Origin: Verrucomicrobia bacterium LW23
GTDB taxonomy: Bacteria > Verrucomicrobiota > Verrucomicrobiia > Methylacidiphilales > UBA1321
Direction: 5' to 3'
Length of the DNA: 64,000 bases
NCBI GenBank assembly: GCA_003054695.1
Contig: QAZA01000023.1
Span: forward strand, 80,545 to 144,544
This document shows, piece by piece, positions 43,301 to 50,450 of the stretch. A model generated the notes under the pieces. It saw nothing but the letters and a program-made list of their open reading frames with translations, was not told where the DNA came from and made no database searches. How positions within the stretch are numbered: the first letter of the stretch is position 1; the number at the start of each line of letters is the position of its first letter. The position numbers were made by a program, and so were the translations under genes.

Positions 43301-45762
43301 GCCCGAAGGACTTCCGGGCGCGGACCAAACACGATCCACGCCGTTTGCTGCTGTCTCAGGCCGAGATTCAGCCGCTCCTCGCGCAGCACGCGGCGAATCG
43401 TCTCGAGCGGAGCGCGGATGGAGAGGGCCGCCACCGGCTCGTTCAGCTCGTGCATCAGGTGAAATTCCGTGAGGCAACGGGCGCGCATGGCGGCCAGGAA
43501 AAGGAGCGTGGCGCGATCGAAACAGCCGGCCGCGGCCAGTGCCGCCAGCTCGCCGCAACCCGCTCCCGCCACGGCATTTGCGTCGATCTCGAACTGCTGC
43601 AGCATGCCCAGCATAGCCAGCGATGCCACGGTCACGGCGGGCTGTGCGGTATCGGGGCTGGCCAGGCCGGTGGGCTGGCCCTTGCCCGGCTGGTTGCGGG
43701 GGTGGGACATGGTATGTCCCTCCATGGCGGGCGGCGCCGGCCAGGGGTAGATGTGATCGGCCAGCAGGGGCGATTCTACGCCGGTTTGCAGCTCCGTGTG
43801 CGCCATTACGTCAAACGCGACGGGGAACGCGCATACGGCATTGGCGGCCATCCCCGGCGCTGCCGCAGCGACGTCCGGAAAAAGCATGGCGACACGGCCC
43901 GGAGGCGGGCCGTAGCCGTGGAAGATGTTCTCCGGCAACGCCCAGGACTCGGCGGGGTTAGCGGGGAGGAAATCGAGGGCAATACGCAGCTGGCGGCGCA
44001 GCTCGCGCGCGTCGCGGCTTACGATGACGAGGCGGTTCTGGTGCTGTCGGGAGAACGTCGAGCGGGAGTCGATGGCGCGTTGGGAGAGAGCCTGGGCTGT
44101 AATGCCCTGGTTAAACGCTTTATCAAGATCTTTGAGCTGCGAAATCAGCGGACGGCTGGACTTGGCGGAGAATGCGAAAATCTCCACCGAATCGGCGCGC
44201 ACGGGTTCCACCCGCGTCGGCTGGCTTTCCTCCAGCAAAAAGCAGTAGTGTGTGCTGTTGTTGGGGTTATGCCCCCACAGCCCCGCGCGGCGTTCGCGTC
44301 CGGGCACCGTAAACCAGGGGCGCGGGTTACCGGCATCGGTAACGATGGGCGGGGGGTTGCCGGTAAGCATACCGGCGAGGGATTGCGAGGAGGTGGGAGG
44401 GCGCTGCGATGCGGCAGTGGCGGGGACATGGTTTGTCCCTCCGGCCCGCGCAGACTCTCCGAAGGCGCCTGTTGGCAACAACTTATGATGAAGGCTGAGC
44501 GCCAGCCTGATCACTCCGCACACGCCGGCCACCGCGCCCAGCCTGCCGTAGAGCGGCGAGGGTGTGGCCACCACGCAACGGGGCGCGGCCTCGGCGGCGG
44601 AGGCGAGGCCGTGCCAGCCCATCCACGCAAGCGGGACGACCTCCGCGCCCGGCATAGGGCTTTGCACCTCAACGAATTCCGCGCCATCTGGCCGGATGCC
44701 GGCTCCCTGGCAGGCACCTTGCCAGGCCTTGTGGGCCGCGGCGAGGATGCGGGAGCGACCGGGTGCGTCGTCGGTTTGGGTTGCGGAGCCGGAGCCGCGG
44801 ATGACGGCCCAGATGCGGTCGCCGTCGCGAACAGCCTCGCTTAAACGTTTGAGCACAACCAGAGCGATACCTTCTTCCTCCGGCGGGCGACCTGTGTGGG
44901 CCCAGGCGGCGTCCGGGGACGGCGGAGCGCCCGGGCCTACTTGTGTGGCTGCAAGTGCCACAGCACCAGCAGCATCCACAATGGCCTGGCGCTCGGCGTC
45001 GGGCAGGAGCTGCACGCCGCCGGCCACCATGATGTCGCAGCGACCCGATTCAAGTTCGTCGACAGCAAGCTGGATGGCGGCAAGGCCGGCTGAAGGGCCG
45101 GAATCAACGGCGCCGTTGAGACCGCGCAGACCTATGGCCTGGGCGATGAACCGGACGGCCGACTCGTTGTCGGAAACAGCTGTGCCTGAGGGGATTGCGG
45201 AGTCAGGGTCGGTTGCGGAGGCGTGGTCGGATTCGTCGCCCTCGGCGTCGTTGCCGTTTTCGTCGGGCGACGGCGCGACTTGCTGGGGCGCTTCCATAAC
45301 TTCCGCAACCGCAGCTGCATAGGGGGAGGCGGAGGTGGCCGGCGTTGCGGATTCTGAGGCATGGGTGAAGCCGAGGACAAGGCCGGCGCGGTCGTCGGGC
45401 GAGGCGGCCAGGGCACTGGGGACATTCGATGTCCCTGCGTGTTGTAAAGCCTCTCGCACCAGGGACATACCGAGAAGCGGGAGCGAATTGAGCTCGCGGG
45501 CCACCTCGGGGGCCATGCCAAAGTCGGTGGGGTCAATTTCCACCTGGCGCAGCAGGGGCGCTGGCCAGCGGAAGGTTGGGGCAAAAGTTTGGCCGGGAAA
45601 CTGGCCGGCGAGCATTTCTTCCGGAGTGTAGGGCATGCCGGTGCCTGGCGCGGCGGAGGGTTCCGTGGGCAAGCCGTTATTGAGGCGTGCCCAGAACTCC
45701 GCGGCGGTGGCCGCCCCGGCGAGGCGGCACGCGAATCCGATGATGGCTACAGGTGTCGTCAT
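40327..45762 (-). CDS. Degenerate PUFA-synthase/PKS-like protein (pseudoenzyme?)
   Basis: A 1,811-residue protein ordered like part of a PUFA-type synthase: KS (~1-440), AT (~520-940), coiled-coil linker (~1140-1210), acidic linker, carrier-like domain (~1325-1400) and hot-dog dehydratase (~1530-1811). Catalytic positions are lost by eye. KS has VDSGPSAGL for DTACSSSL (Cys to Pro), VEVQSPMPG for VEAHGTGT and SPLYGRLGAVAG for KSxxGHxxxAAG (both His lost). AT has GAGCGE for GHSxGE. The carrier has DLGLDAARLEG for DLGxDSIxxVE (no phosphopantetheine Ser). The dehydratase keeps the likely His (LRSHVLKERPVLP) and Asp (HVDPLLLEG). The frame is fully open with genome-like codon use. Seven 19-bp palindromes lie inside. 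ATG 45762 chosen over TTG 45777. Confidence 0.88.
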   Translation of the reverse strand: MTTPVAIIGFACRLAGAATAAEFWARLNNGLPTEPSAAPGTGMPYTPEEMLAGQFPGQTFAPTFRWPAPLLRQVEIDPTDFGMAPEVARELNSLPLLGMSLVREALQHAGTSNVPSALAASPDDRAGLVLGFTHASESATPATSASPYAAAVAEVMEAPQQVAPSPDENGNDAEGDESDHASATDPDSAIPSGTAVSDNESAVRFIAQAIGLRGLNGAVDSGPSAGLAAIQLAVDELESGRCDIMVAGGVQLLPDAERQAIVDAAGAVALAATQVGPGAPPSPDAAWAHTGRPPEEEGIALVVLKRLSEAVRDGDRIWAVIRGSGSATQTDDAPGRSRILAAAHKAWQGACQGAGIRPDGAEFVEVQSPMPGAEVVPLAWMGWHGLASAAEAAPRCVVATPSPLYGRLGAVAGVCGVIRLALSLHHKLLPTGAFGESARAGGTNHVPATAASQRPPTSSQSLAGMLTGNPPPIVTDAGNPRPWFTVPGRERRAGLWGHNPNNSTHYCFLLEESQPTRVEPVRADSVEIFAFSAKSSRPLISQLKDLDKAFNQGITAQALSQRAIDSRSTFSRQHQNRLVIVSRDARELRRQLRIALDFLPANPAESWALPENIFHGYGPPPGRVAMLFPDVAAAAPGMAANAVCAFPVAFDVMAHTELQTGVESPLLADHIYPWPAPPAMEGHTMSHPRNQPGKGQPTGLASPDTAQPAVTVASLAMLGMLQQFEIDANAVAGAGCGELAALAAAGCFDRATLLFLAAMRARCLTEFHLMHELNEPVAALSIRAPLETIRRVLREERLNLGLRQQQTAWIVFGPRPEVLRAQRICLQRAIVCDELPLSSLPSALQEAPMRSLWNRNVEGLDIAPPRVAVYAPSRSGSMPLPEDSTLLREHLVGQAVESSSLREAIRQLYQDGTRIFLEIGPGTTLTREVREELGEHPHAALSLDAEEAAPQAFTGFPGGMLPLAKALAQLAALGSHVRLELWPGAAHPSLFHDVTQVRPTMPGRLLVPLVVLPAGAVPAPTGRSAGRSRQESRKAANGENGSSGRGAVPVPAQYPGYYAYPTAGAVQVPAGQGAMITPGVPASGTFYVPAGRSTPGIGTSLVPGLPALPASETLYVPPPSLAIAHLPPPLAGPPRDEGDVLLEKEYAAAHETLRQLHAQTAEMFRQFLANQEAAQRAVQELYRSRVQQIEAQRTAAAFAEARAVASEEGLDADSDEGVEAFALEDVVSTNASLSAVASEDEPSLGEVEEGFEGEEDTDEDDFNSDGGSGPGPSSPDDEPECVANVSEDADSEDVTTTAEDSGHEAEMDEREREVVAESVEAPLFQDVVVEDFLDLLAVECEYPREFLDVELTLDQDLGLDAARLEGVWQALLLRHPAAQRPPPAEDIAGAQLGQVAEVLRALNAAQAGVEPGDVEVKDVNATGSIASVQADGDVDALDSKLAGEAGTLDVSPACDVAEPDTAPHEVPASETVVQQQDEPLPAPIMRRRPTGLVGGMVRTSTSGAGGSSAGGGGTGLHLGPRLHLGVAMGLALVTEREISVETHPFLRSHVLKERPVLPLSVGLNWMAEAALRHSPEMTLHGCRNFRALRPVALEEFGESERAMRLRLAAGAAQRKSNGLYEVPVELQSEQEQAYYRATMLLSQAPPPQAPVPTLPNLASHPYPRPVREAMETLLYHGPDLYCIETIHGLGTRGISGTVRAAPEPAAWMAEPASPMWHVDPLLLEGSVQLLMLWSIEHLQAPCLPSRYGGFRVYRAARLQDIYTVEVMIRAHDRTHIACDVYVSDETGRPILMVEDMDCSVDRGYTAAFGKS
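41410..41428. repeat. Intragenic 19-bp palindrome, copy in carrier-DH linker
   Basis: agagacatccaatgtccct, one mismatch from NGGGACATNNNATGTCCCT. On the coding strand it encodes GTLDVS in the common codon phase. Confidence 0.8.
42412..42514. repeat. Three intragenic 19-bp palindromes at 42-bp spacing
   Basis: Copies start at 42412, 42454 and 42496 (agggacatacaatgtctct, agggacaagcgatgtccct, agggacataaaatgtccct). Spacing is exactly 42 bp (14 codons), so they share a codon phase and encode ETLYVP, GTSLVP and GTFYVP in the linker after the AT domain. The regular spacing suggests local tandem duplication. Confidence 0.85.
43703..43721. repeat. Intragenic 19-bp palindrome in a different codon phase
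   Basis: tgggacatggtatgtccct. This is the only copy in another phase; it encodes GHTMSH within the AT-like region. Confidence 0.8.
44422..44440. repeat. Intragenic 19-bp palindrome in KS-AT linker
   Basis: ggggacatggtttgtccct, encoding GTNHVP in the common phase, in the linker after the KS-like domain. Confidence 0.8.
45418..45436. repeat. Intragenic 19-bp palindrome within the KS-like domain
   Basis: ggggacattcgatgtccct, encoding GTSNVP in the common phase, within the N-terminal part of the KS-like domain rather than a linker. Confidence 0.8.
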
Positions 45763-45958
45763 GAAGAAGGGGTGCAACAGCCCGGTGCGGGCCGTTTTGC
45801 AGACTACCGTTTTTGGCGCGTGCTGTACAACTGTGTAAATGCGGAAAAATGGCGCTAAAGTGAATGCGCCAAGTCATTTGGTGGAGGCAGAAGCGGAGAC
45901 GCGGACGTTGTGCGGGATTCGCGAGGTTGGTTTTGACATGCGGTGCGGGGGAAGCACA

Positions 45959-46576
45959 ATGGGCGCAATGCGTTACGCTATTCAGCTTTGCTTTGCGAAG
46001 GGCTCGCTGTCGCGGCTGCGGCGGGCGTATGAGGTGCTGGACTCGCCGGTGACTCGGCGCGGGGATCGTCCGCATCTGACGCTGCTGGTGTATGGGATGC
46101 CGACGCCGTCAGTGGGGGTCGAATCGCTGCGGCAGGACGGGATTGCGGATCACGTGCAGGGCGTTAAGGACATCCTGGATATGCTTGCCGCGCAAACACT
46201 TGCGTTTGCGGTCAGGCTTGGCGCCGTGGGGCTTTTTCCTGGGGAGGAGTATGTGGTGTATCTGGCGCCGACGGTGACGGAGGGGCTGCTGGCGATGCAT
46301 CGCGGGATGACCACGCAACTTATTGCGCGCGGACTACTTGCGGCGCCGGTAGCGGCGGATGCGCGGTATCTGCCGGGGGAGTGGGTGCCGCATGTGGCGG
46401 TATCGCTGGGCAGCGCGGAGGATCGGGATCGGATTCTGGGCGTGTGCGGCGGCGGAGGGATTTTTGCGCAAGATGTTTTTGGAGAACATCTTATTGATGC
46501 AATTGAGTATATTGCGGTGAATCCCGGGGCGTTGCTGTACCGGGTGGAGCTGCAGAAAGGCGGGGAAAGATCTTAA
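45959..46576 (+). CDS. 2'-5' RNA ligase / LigT-like protein
   Basis: A 205-residue member of the 2H phosphoesterase superfamily. The two family His motifs are HLTLLVYG (in RPHLTLLVYG) and HVAVSLG (in WVPHVAVSLG), about 120 residues apart. Such proteins act on 2',5'-linked or cyclic phosphodiesters in RNA or nucleotides. I chose ATG 45959 because a gggggaag ribosome-binding site lies just upstream; ATG 45839 would add 40 residues. It is divergent from the PKS-like gene. Confidence 0.82.
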   Translation: MGAMRYAIQLCFAKGSLSRLRRAYEVLDSPVTRRGDRPHLTLLVYGMPTPSVGVESLRQDGIADHVQGVKDILDMLAAQTLAFAVRLGAVGLFPGEEYVVYLAPTVTEGLLAMHRGMTTQLIARGLLAAPVAADARYLPGEWVPHVAVSLGSAEDRDRILGVCGGGGIFAQDVFGEHLIDAIEYIAVNPGALLYRVELQKGGERS

Positions 46577-46602
46577 GCTCAAGAACAAGCTTAAGATTTT
46601 CT
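46570..46602 (+). terminator. Probable rho-independent terminator
   Basis: A 10-bp perfect stem, atcttaagct (46570-46579) pairing with agcttaagat (46588-46597), is followed by tttctcttt. It overlaps the stop of the LigT-like gene and lies between it and the convergent oxidoreductase. The stem is AT-rich, so strength is uncertain. Confidence 0.55.
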
Positions 46603-46678
46603 CTTTGAAGCACTTTGGTTGGTTACTGCGCGGCCGCGGGGCTCGGGCTTCGGGGCCTGGCAACAGCCGCCGGCGCCG

Positions 46679-48457
46679 CTATTTCCCGCGCCTCCAGTCG
46701 GCCAGGACGACGTGGGCGGTGTTGTAGCCGCTGGCGCCGAAGACGCCGCCGCCGGGGTGGGTGCTGGCGCCGGTGAGGTAGATGCCGGGGAGCGGGGTGG
46801 TGTAGGCGGCGAGCTCGGGGAGCGGGCGGAAGAAGAACATCTGGTCGAGGCTCATCTCCACGTGCATGACGTTGGCGCGCAGGAGGCCGAGGCGGCGTTC
46901 GATTTCGGCGGGCGTCTGGATGTAGCGGCCGAGCATTTTGCCGCGCATGTTGGGGGCGTACTCGCAGACGAGGTTGTAGAGTTTGTCCGCTTCGCGCTCG
47001 GCGATCGCGTCCCAGTTCTCGCCGTTGCTGAGCTGGTAGGGGTGGTACTGGCCCCAGGTAAAGAGGGTGTGTTTGCCGGCGGGGGCCAGGGTGGGGTCGA
47101 TGGCTGAGAAGGTCATGGCGACGACGGACGGGTCGGCGGGGGGGAGGCCGAAGGAGAAGTCGCGGTGGGAGCTCTCCAGGTGGGCGCGGCTGCGGCAGAG
47201 AAGCTGGAGGCTGCTGTGGCAGGGCTGTACGGTGGCGCCGCGGGCCTGGTCGGCGGGCTCGCCGTACTGGGGGAGCTCGGAGACGGCGTGGCGGACGATC
47301 ATGCCGAAGCCGTTGCCTACGCGCACTTTATCGACGCGGCGCCGAAGGTCGGCGGGGCATGATCCGCCGAGCTTCTGGAAGAGCGTCTGGACGTGGCAGG
47401 CGCCGATGACGCGGCGCGTGAGGGCGGCTCCGCGGCTGGGGGTGGCGCTTCCGTTCTCCGTGGTCGTGCCGCCGCCGCTGTTGCCGCCGAATTCCACGCG
47501 CCAGAGGGGGCCTTTGCCGCGGCCGGCGGATGTGGCGGAAGCTCCGCCTGTTGCGCTATCCTTATGGATGGCAAGCACTTCCGCATTTACCTGGATCTCG
47601 CCGCCGTCGCTGAGCAGGCGTTTGGCCAGGGCCTGGGTAAGGGCGCCGCTGCCGCCTTTGGCGCGTTTGGCGCCGCTGCGATGAATCATGGCGTTCCAGC
47701 CAAACATGTCGCCGCTGGCGACTTCGCCGGGGCCGGGGCCGGACTGGGCGCTCAGCCACAGCAGGGCCGTTTTAAGGTGTTCATTCTCAAAGAGTTCGTC
47801 GATAACGGCGCCGTAGGGGGCCATGAGTTGTCGCGAGGTGTCGAGGCTGCTCCAGAGCTTGCGGCTGTTGATGTTACGCATGTTGCGCTTCATCATGGTC
47901 CAGAAAATGCGACCAGGGGTGGGCGGTTGCAGGAAGCTCTCGAAGATGCCCTCGTTGAGTTCGCCCCAGTGCGCCACGTAGTTGGCGTAAGCTTCTGCGT
48001 CCCTGGGGGATATGCGGGCGATGCTGTCGCAGGTGCGGTCCACGCTGCGGTAAAAGCCGATGCCCTGGGTGGTGCCGGGGATGGGGTACCAGCCCCACGG
48101 GTCCATCTCGATGTACTCGAGGCCGAATTGGTCGAGTTCGAGGTCGCGCAGCACGGGGGTGAGGTGGATCATGATGTGCGCGGAGGAGCCGACGTCCATG
48201 CGGTAGCCGGGGACGAGGTCGGTTTCCGTGCATACGGCGCCGCCGACGATGCCGCGGCGCTCCAGCACCAGCACGCTGAGGCCGGCTTTGGCCAGGTAGC
48301 ATGCGCAGATGAGGCCGTTGTGGCCGGCGCCGACGATGATGGCGTCGTAGGTGCGCGGGGTGTCGGCGGCGCCGGAGACGCCAGGGAGCGGCGCTTGCGC
48401 CTGCGCGGAGGTAATTGTGGCGGAAGGAGATGCGGGGCCTGGAGAATCGGCAGACAT
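46679..48457 (-). CDS. FAD-dependent oxidoreductase, PYROXD2/CrtI-like
   Basis: A 592-residue flavoprotein. The N-terminus has YDAIIVGAGHNGLICACYLA and VLERRGIVGGAVCTE, the usual NAD(P)/FAD Rossmann and following motif; the C-terminus has GIYLTGASTHPGGGVFGASG, as in phytoene-desaturase and PYROXD2 proteins. The exact substrate is unknown; no carotenoid genes are adjacent, so a carotenoid role is not supported. A ~40-residue Ser/Pro/Ala-rich N-terminus precedes the domain. ATG 48457 is chosen; an ATG at 48601 would add 48 residues without similarity. Confidence 0.88.
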   Translation of the reverse strand: MSADSPGPASPSATITSAQAQAPLPGVSGAADTPRTYDAIIVGAGHNGLICACYLAKAGLSVLVLERRGIVGGAVCTETDLVPGYRMDVGSSAHIMIHLTPVLRDLELDQFGLEYIEMDPWGWYPIPGTTQGIGFYRSVDRTCDSIARISPRDAEAYANYVAHWGELNEGIFESFLQPPTPGRIFWTMMKRNMRNINSRKLWSSLDTSRQLMAPYGAVIDELFENEHLKTALLWLSAQSGPGPGEVASGDMFGWNAMIHRSGAKRAKGGSGALTQALAKRLLSDGGEIQVNAEVLAIHKDSATGGASATSAGRGKGPLWRVEFGGNSGGGTTTENGSATPSRGAALTRRVIGACHVQTLFQKLGGSCPADLRRRVDKVRVGNGFGMIVRHAVSELPQYGEPADQARGATVQPCHSSLQLLCRSRAHLESSHRDFSFGLPPADPSVVAMTFSAIDPTLAPAGKHTLFTWGQYHPYQLSNGENWDAIAEREADKLYNLVCEYAPNMRGKMLGRYIQTPAEIERRLGLLRANVMHVEMSLDQMFFFRPLPELAAYTTPLPGIYLTGASTHPGGGVFGASGYNTAHVVLADWRRGK

Positions 48458-48635
48458 GATCAGGGAAGCATTGTGCCACCGCCTTTGCCGCCGGGGAAGC
48501 TCTGATTTTGCCTTGATGGATAACAGGTGCGGAGGGACGCTGCGGGAGAATGGCAAAACTACAGGGACGGGCCGAACGGGGGACGTTCGTTCAGCTAACA
48601 TGTTGCATGCGCGCGATTTACGGCTCCTAAAAGCC

Positions 48636-49076
48636 TCACGGATTCTGCAGCTGTTTGAGGCGCTCCTGCAAGGTGGTGATGTGCTCGAGCGCTTTCTTCA
48701 TTTCGGGGCTGTATTGTTGGTACATGTAGCCCAGCAGGGCAAGGCGCACGCACCAGCCTACGGCCAGGACAATCAGCAGGGTGACGAACCATTTTGTCAG
48801 GCGCCACAGGATGCTCGGGCGATGCTCGGGGGGCGGGTCGTGGCGGCGCCTTTCGACAAGGCGGGGGCCGTCCTTGGCGAAGGGGAGCTGCTTGTAGGCG
48901 ATGGAGCGGGCTTCGGGAGCGGCGCTGACGGCATCCGTCTCGCCGGAGGCGCCGGTGTCGATGCGCACGGGCGTATCGCGGCTGAGGGAGCCGTACTGGT
49001 AGAGGAGGACGAGCTCCTTTTCGTCGTGCGGGCCGACCCACTGGCCGCGGGCGTTGGTGTAGAAGTAGGCTTTCAT
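48636..49076 (-). CDS. GYF_2-domain membrane protein
   Basis: A 146-residue protein. Residues ~3-40 are a GYF_2 domain (YFYTNARGQWVGPHDEKEL and LLYQYGSLSRDTPV), a proline-binding-type fold common in PVC and related phyla. After a charged linker a membrane helix (WFVTLLIVLAVGWCVRLALL) precedes a coiled-coil C-terminus (KKALEHITTLQERLKQLQ). The GYF domain probably faces the cytoplasm. ATG 49076 is chosen over 49154. Upstream of, and in the same direction as, the CrtI-like gene. Confidence 0.82.
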   Translation of the reverse strand: MKAYFYTNARGQWVGPHDEKELVLLYQYGSLSRDTPVRIDTGASGETDAVSAAPEARSIAYKQLPFAKDGPRLVERRRHDPPPEHRPSILWRLTKWFVTLLIVLAVGWCVRLALLGYMYQQYSPEMKKALEHITTLQERLKQLQNP

Positions 49077-49282
49077 GCAGGGTGCAAGGCGATGCTTGCA
49101 GGGTTCGGCGTATGGCGCGGTATTCTCCTTGCTAGGGCGGCGTTGTGCGAACATTTCCTTGAGGAGTTTTCACAAAAAAGCGAAGGGCAAGGGCATGATT
49201 TGGGGAGAGTTGCGTGGAATCGCAAAAAAATGTGGCATCGTTACATGCGATATGGTGCGCGACATGCTACTTTATCCTTGCC

Positions 49283-49906
49283 ATGACACGAACCACTGCA
49301 ACCACTTCCGGCGGCCGACCCATTGAGGTTGATGTGCAGCCGCCCTCCGCCCCTGCGCGCGAGCGCGGGCATGCCAGCGCCACGCCGGGTGGGAGCGCGC
49401 CGATGCCGCCGCCGCCCCCGCCCGCGCCGGCGGGTCCGGCCTATGGGCACGCGATGGGTTACGGCCTGCCGTCGTCGGGCACCATCAATCCCGTTAACCC
49501 GCAGGACAGCACGGAGTTGCGTGCGGCGGAGGAGGGCGCGTTTACGGGCACCAAGTCGACGTTTCACCCGTATGCGGGCGGCGCCATCCTTGGCGTGGAC
49601 TGGGCGGCGTGGGGCGCGATTGAGGCGCCGACGGGCGGGCTGCTGATGGCGGTGAGTATGCTCGGGTCGTTTCTGCTGGCGTTTGCGCTGGTGTTTAACA
49701 TTCAGCGCAATCTCAATCACGATTCCTTCCGCGGCGCGCTGGTCAAGGCGCTTCTCGGTGGAATTGTGGCCGGGCTTCCGTTTCCTATTGCAGGCACAGC
49801 GGTGGGCACGCTGATTTTGCTGGCCAGCGGCCTGCCGGTGGCCAAGGGGGCGGCCGGCGTGGCGACGAGTCTGCTGACCGGGGGTGGCAAAAGCGTTAAA
49901 AAATAG
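49283..49906 (+). CDS. Membrane protein with Pro-rich N-terminus
   Basis: A 207-residue protein of unknown function. The first ~75 residues are Pro/Ala/Gly-rich (PMPPPPPPAPAGPAYG) and probably disordered. A hydrophobic region near 110-140 (GGLLMAVSMLGSFLLAFALV) and another near 155-190 (GGIVAGLPFPIAGTAVGTLI, LLASGLPVAKG) are membrane segments. It ends in a Gly/Lys tail. Divergent from the GYF_2 gene; ATG 49283 is chosen over 49214. Confidence 0.7.
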   Translation: MTRTTATTSGGRPIEVDVQPPSAPARERGHASATPGGSAPMPPPPPPAPAGPAYGHAMGYGLPSSGTINPVNPQDSTELRAAEEGAFTGTKSTFHPYAGGAILGVDWAAWGAIEAPTGGLLMAVSMLGSFLLAFALVFNIQRNLNHDSFRGALVKALLGGIVAGLPFPIAGTAVGTLILLASGLPVAKGAAGVATSLLTGGGKSVKK

Positions 49907-50450
49907 CGCCGTTAGCCGTTAAAGAGGGAGAGCCGCGGTCCGTTCCCGACTTTCGCCTTTAGGATTGGTGCCGGTTGTGCCAAAGTACTGTTTCGTCAGC
50001 GAAGTCGTCGTTCCTCCGCAGCGGATGTTTCCCCCGTTCGGCGACATCCTTTATGGCGGACTCCTCAGCTTCCCCCTCCCCCCGTTTCGTCCTCTCCATC
50101 GCCCCCCGCTGCAGGGGAGAGCGCTCCTTTGCGCAAGCCGCGCTTTGTGTTTTTCGACTGCTCCGGCCACCGCTGGCCGCGCGTGCGGATGCTGGGGGGG
50201 CGAGCGGCGCGACCGGATGATGAGCCAGGCCCTGGCCCAGCTGAGCACCGGGCGCAACGCAGCGCAGCGGGTGATTGTGCTGGCCCAGCCACCACCCGCA
50301 AATGCCGCCTCTCTGACAGGGGTAGTCCGACTGCCCCAATATAGGGAGCTATTGCGAGGCAAAGCAGGTACATGGGGGGGCATTCGCCAAATGCACCTGT
50401 CGACTTACTTCTGCAAGCGGGGGTCCCTCCTAAACTCCCTGCCGGTAACG
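49907..50450. other. Intergenic region, no gene supported
   Basis: About 540 bases between the membrane protein and the glycosyltransferase stop. Open frames on both strands exist but carry no domain and no convincing ribosome-binding site. A small inverted repeat, ccggta/taccgg (50442-50457), straddles the glycosyltransferase stop. Nothing else stands out. Confidence 0.45.

Noticed and set aside
43297..44844. Plus-strand open frame of 515 codons inside the PKS-like gene
   Set aside because: Antisense to the 1,811-residue frame; low-complexity composition.
41410..45436. Possible CRISPR array from repeated palindromes
   Set aside because: Repeats are 19 bp, spaced irregularly apart from three at 42 bp, and the 'spacers' are coding; no cas genes are in the window.
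46679..48457. Carotenoid biosynthesis gene
   Set aside because: The CrtI-like signature is shared with PYROXD2-type oxidoreductases and no other carotenoid gene is nearby, so I kept the general call.
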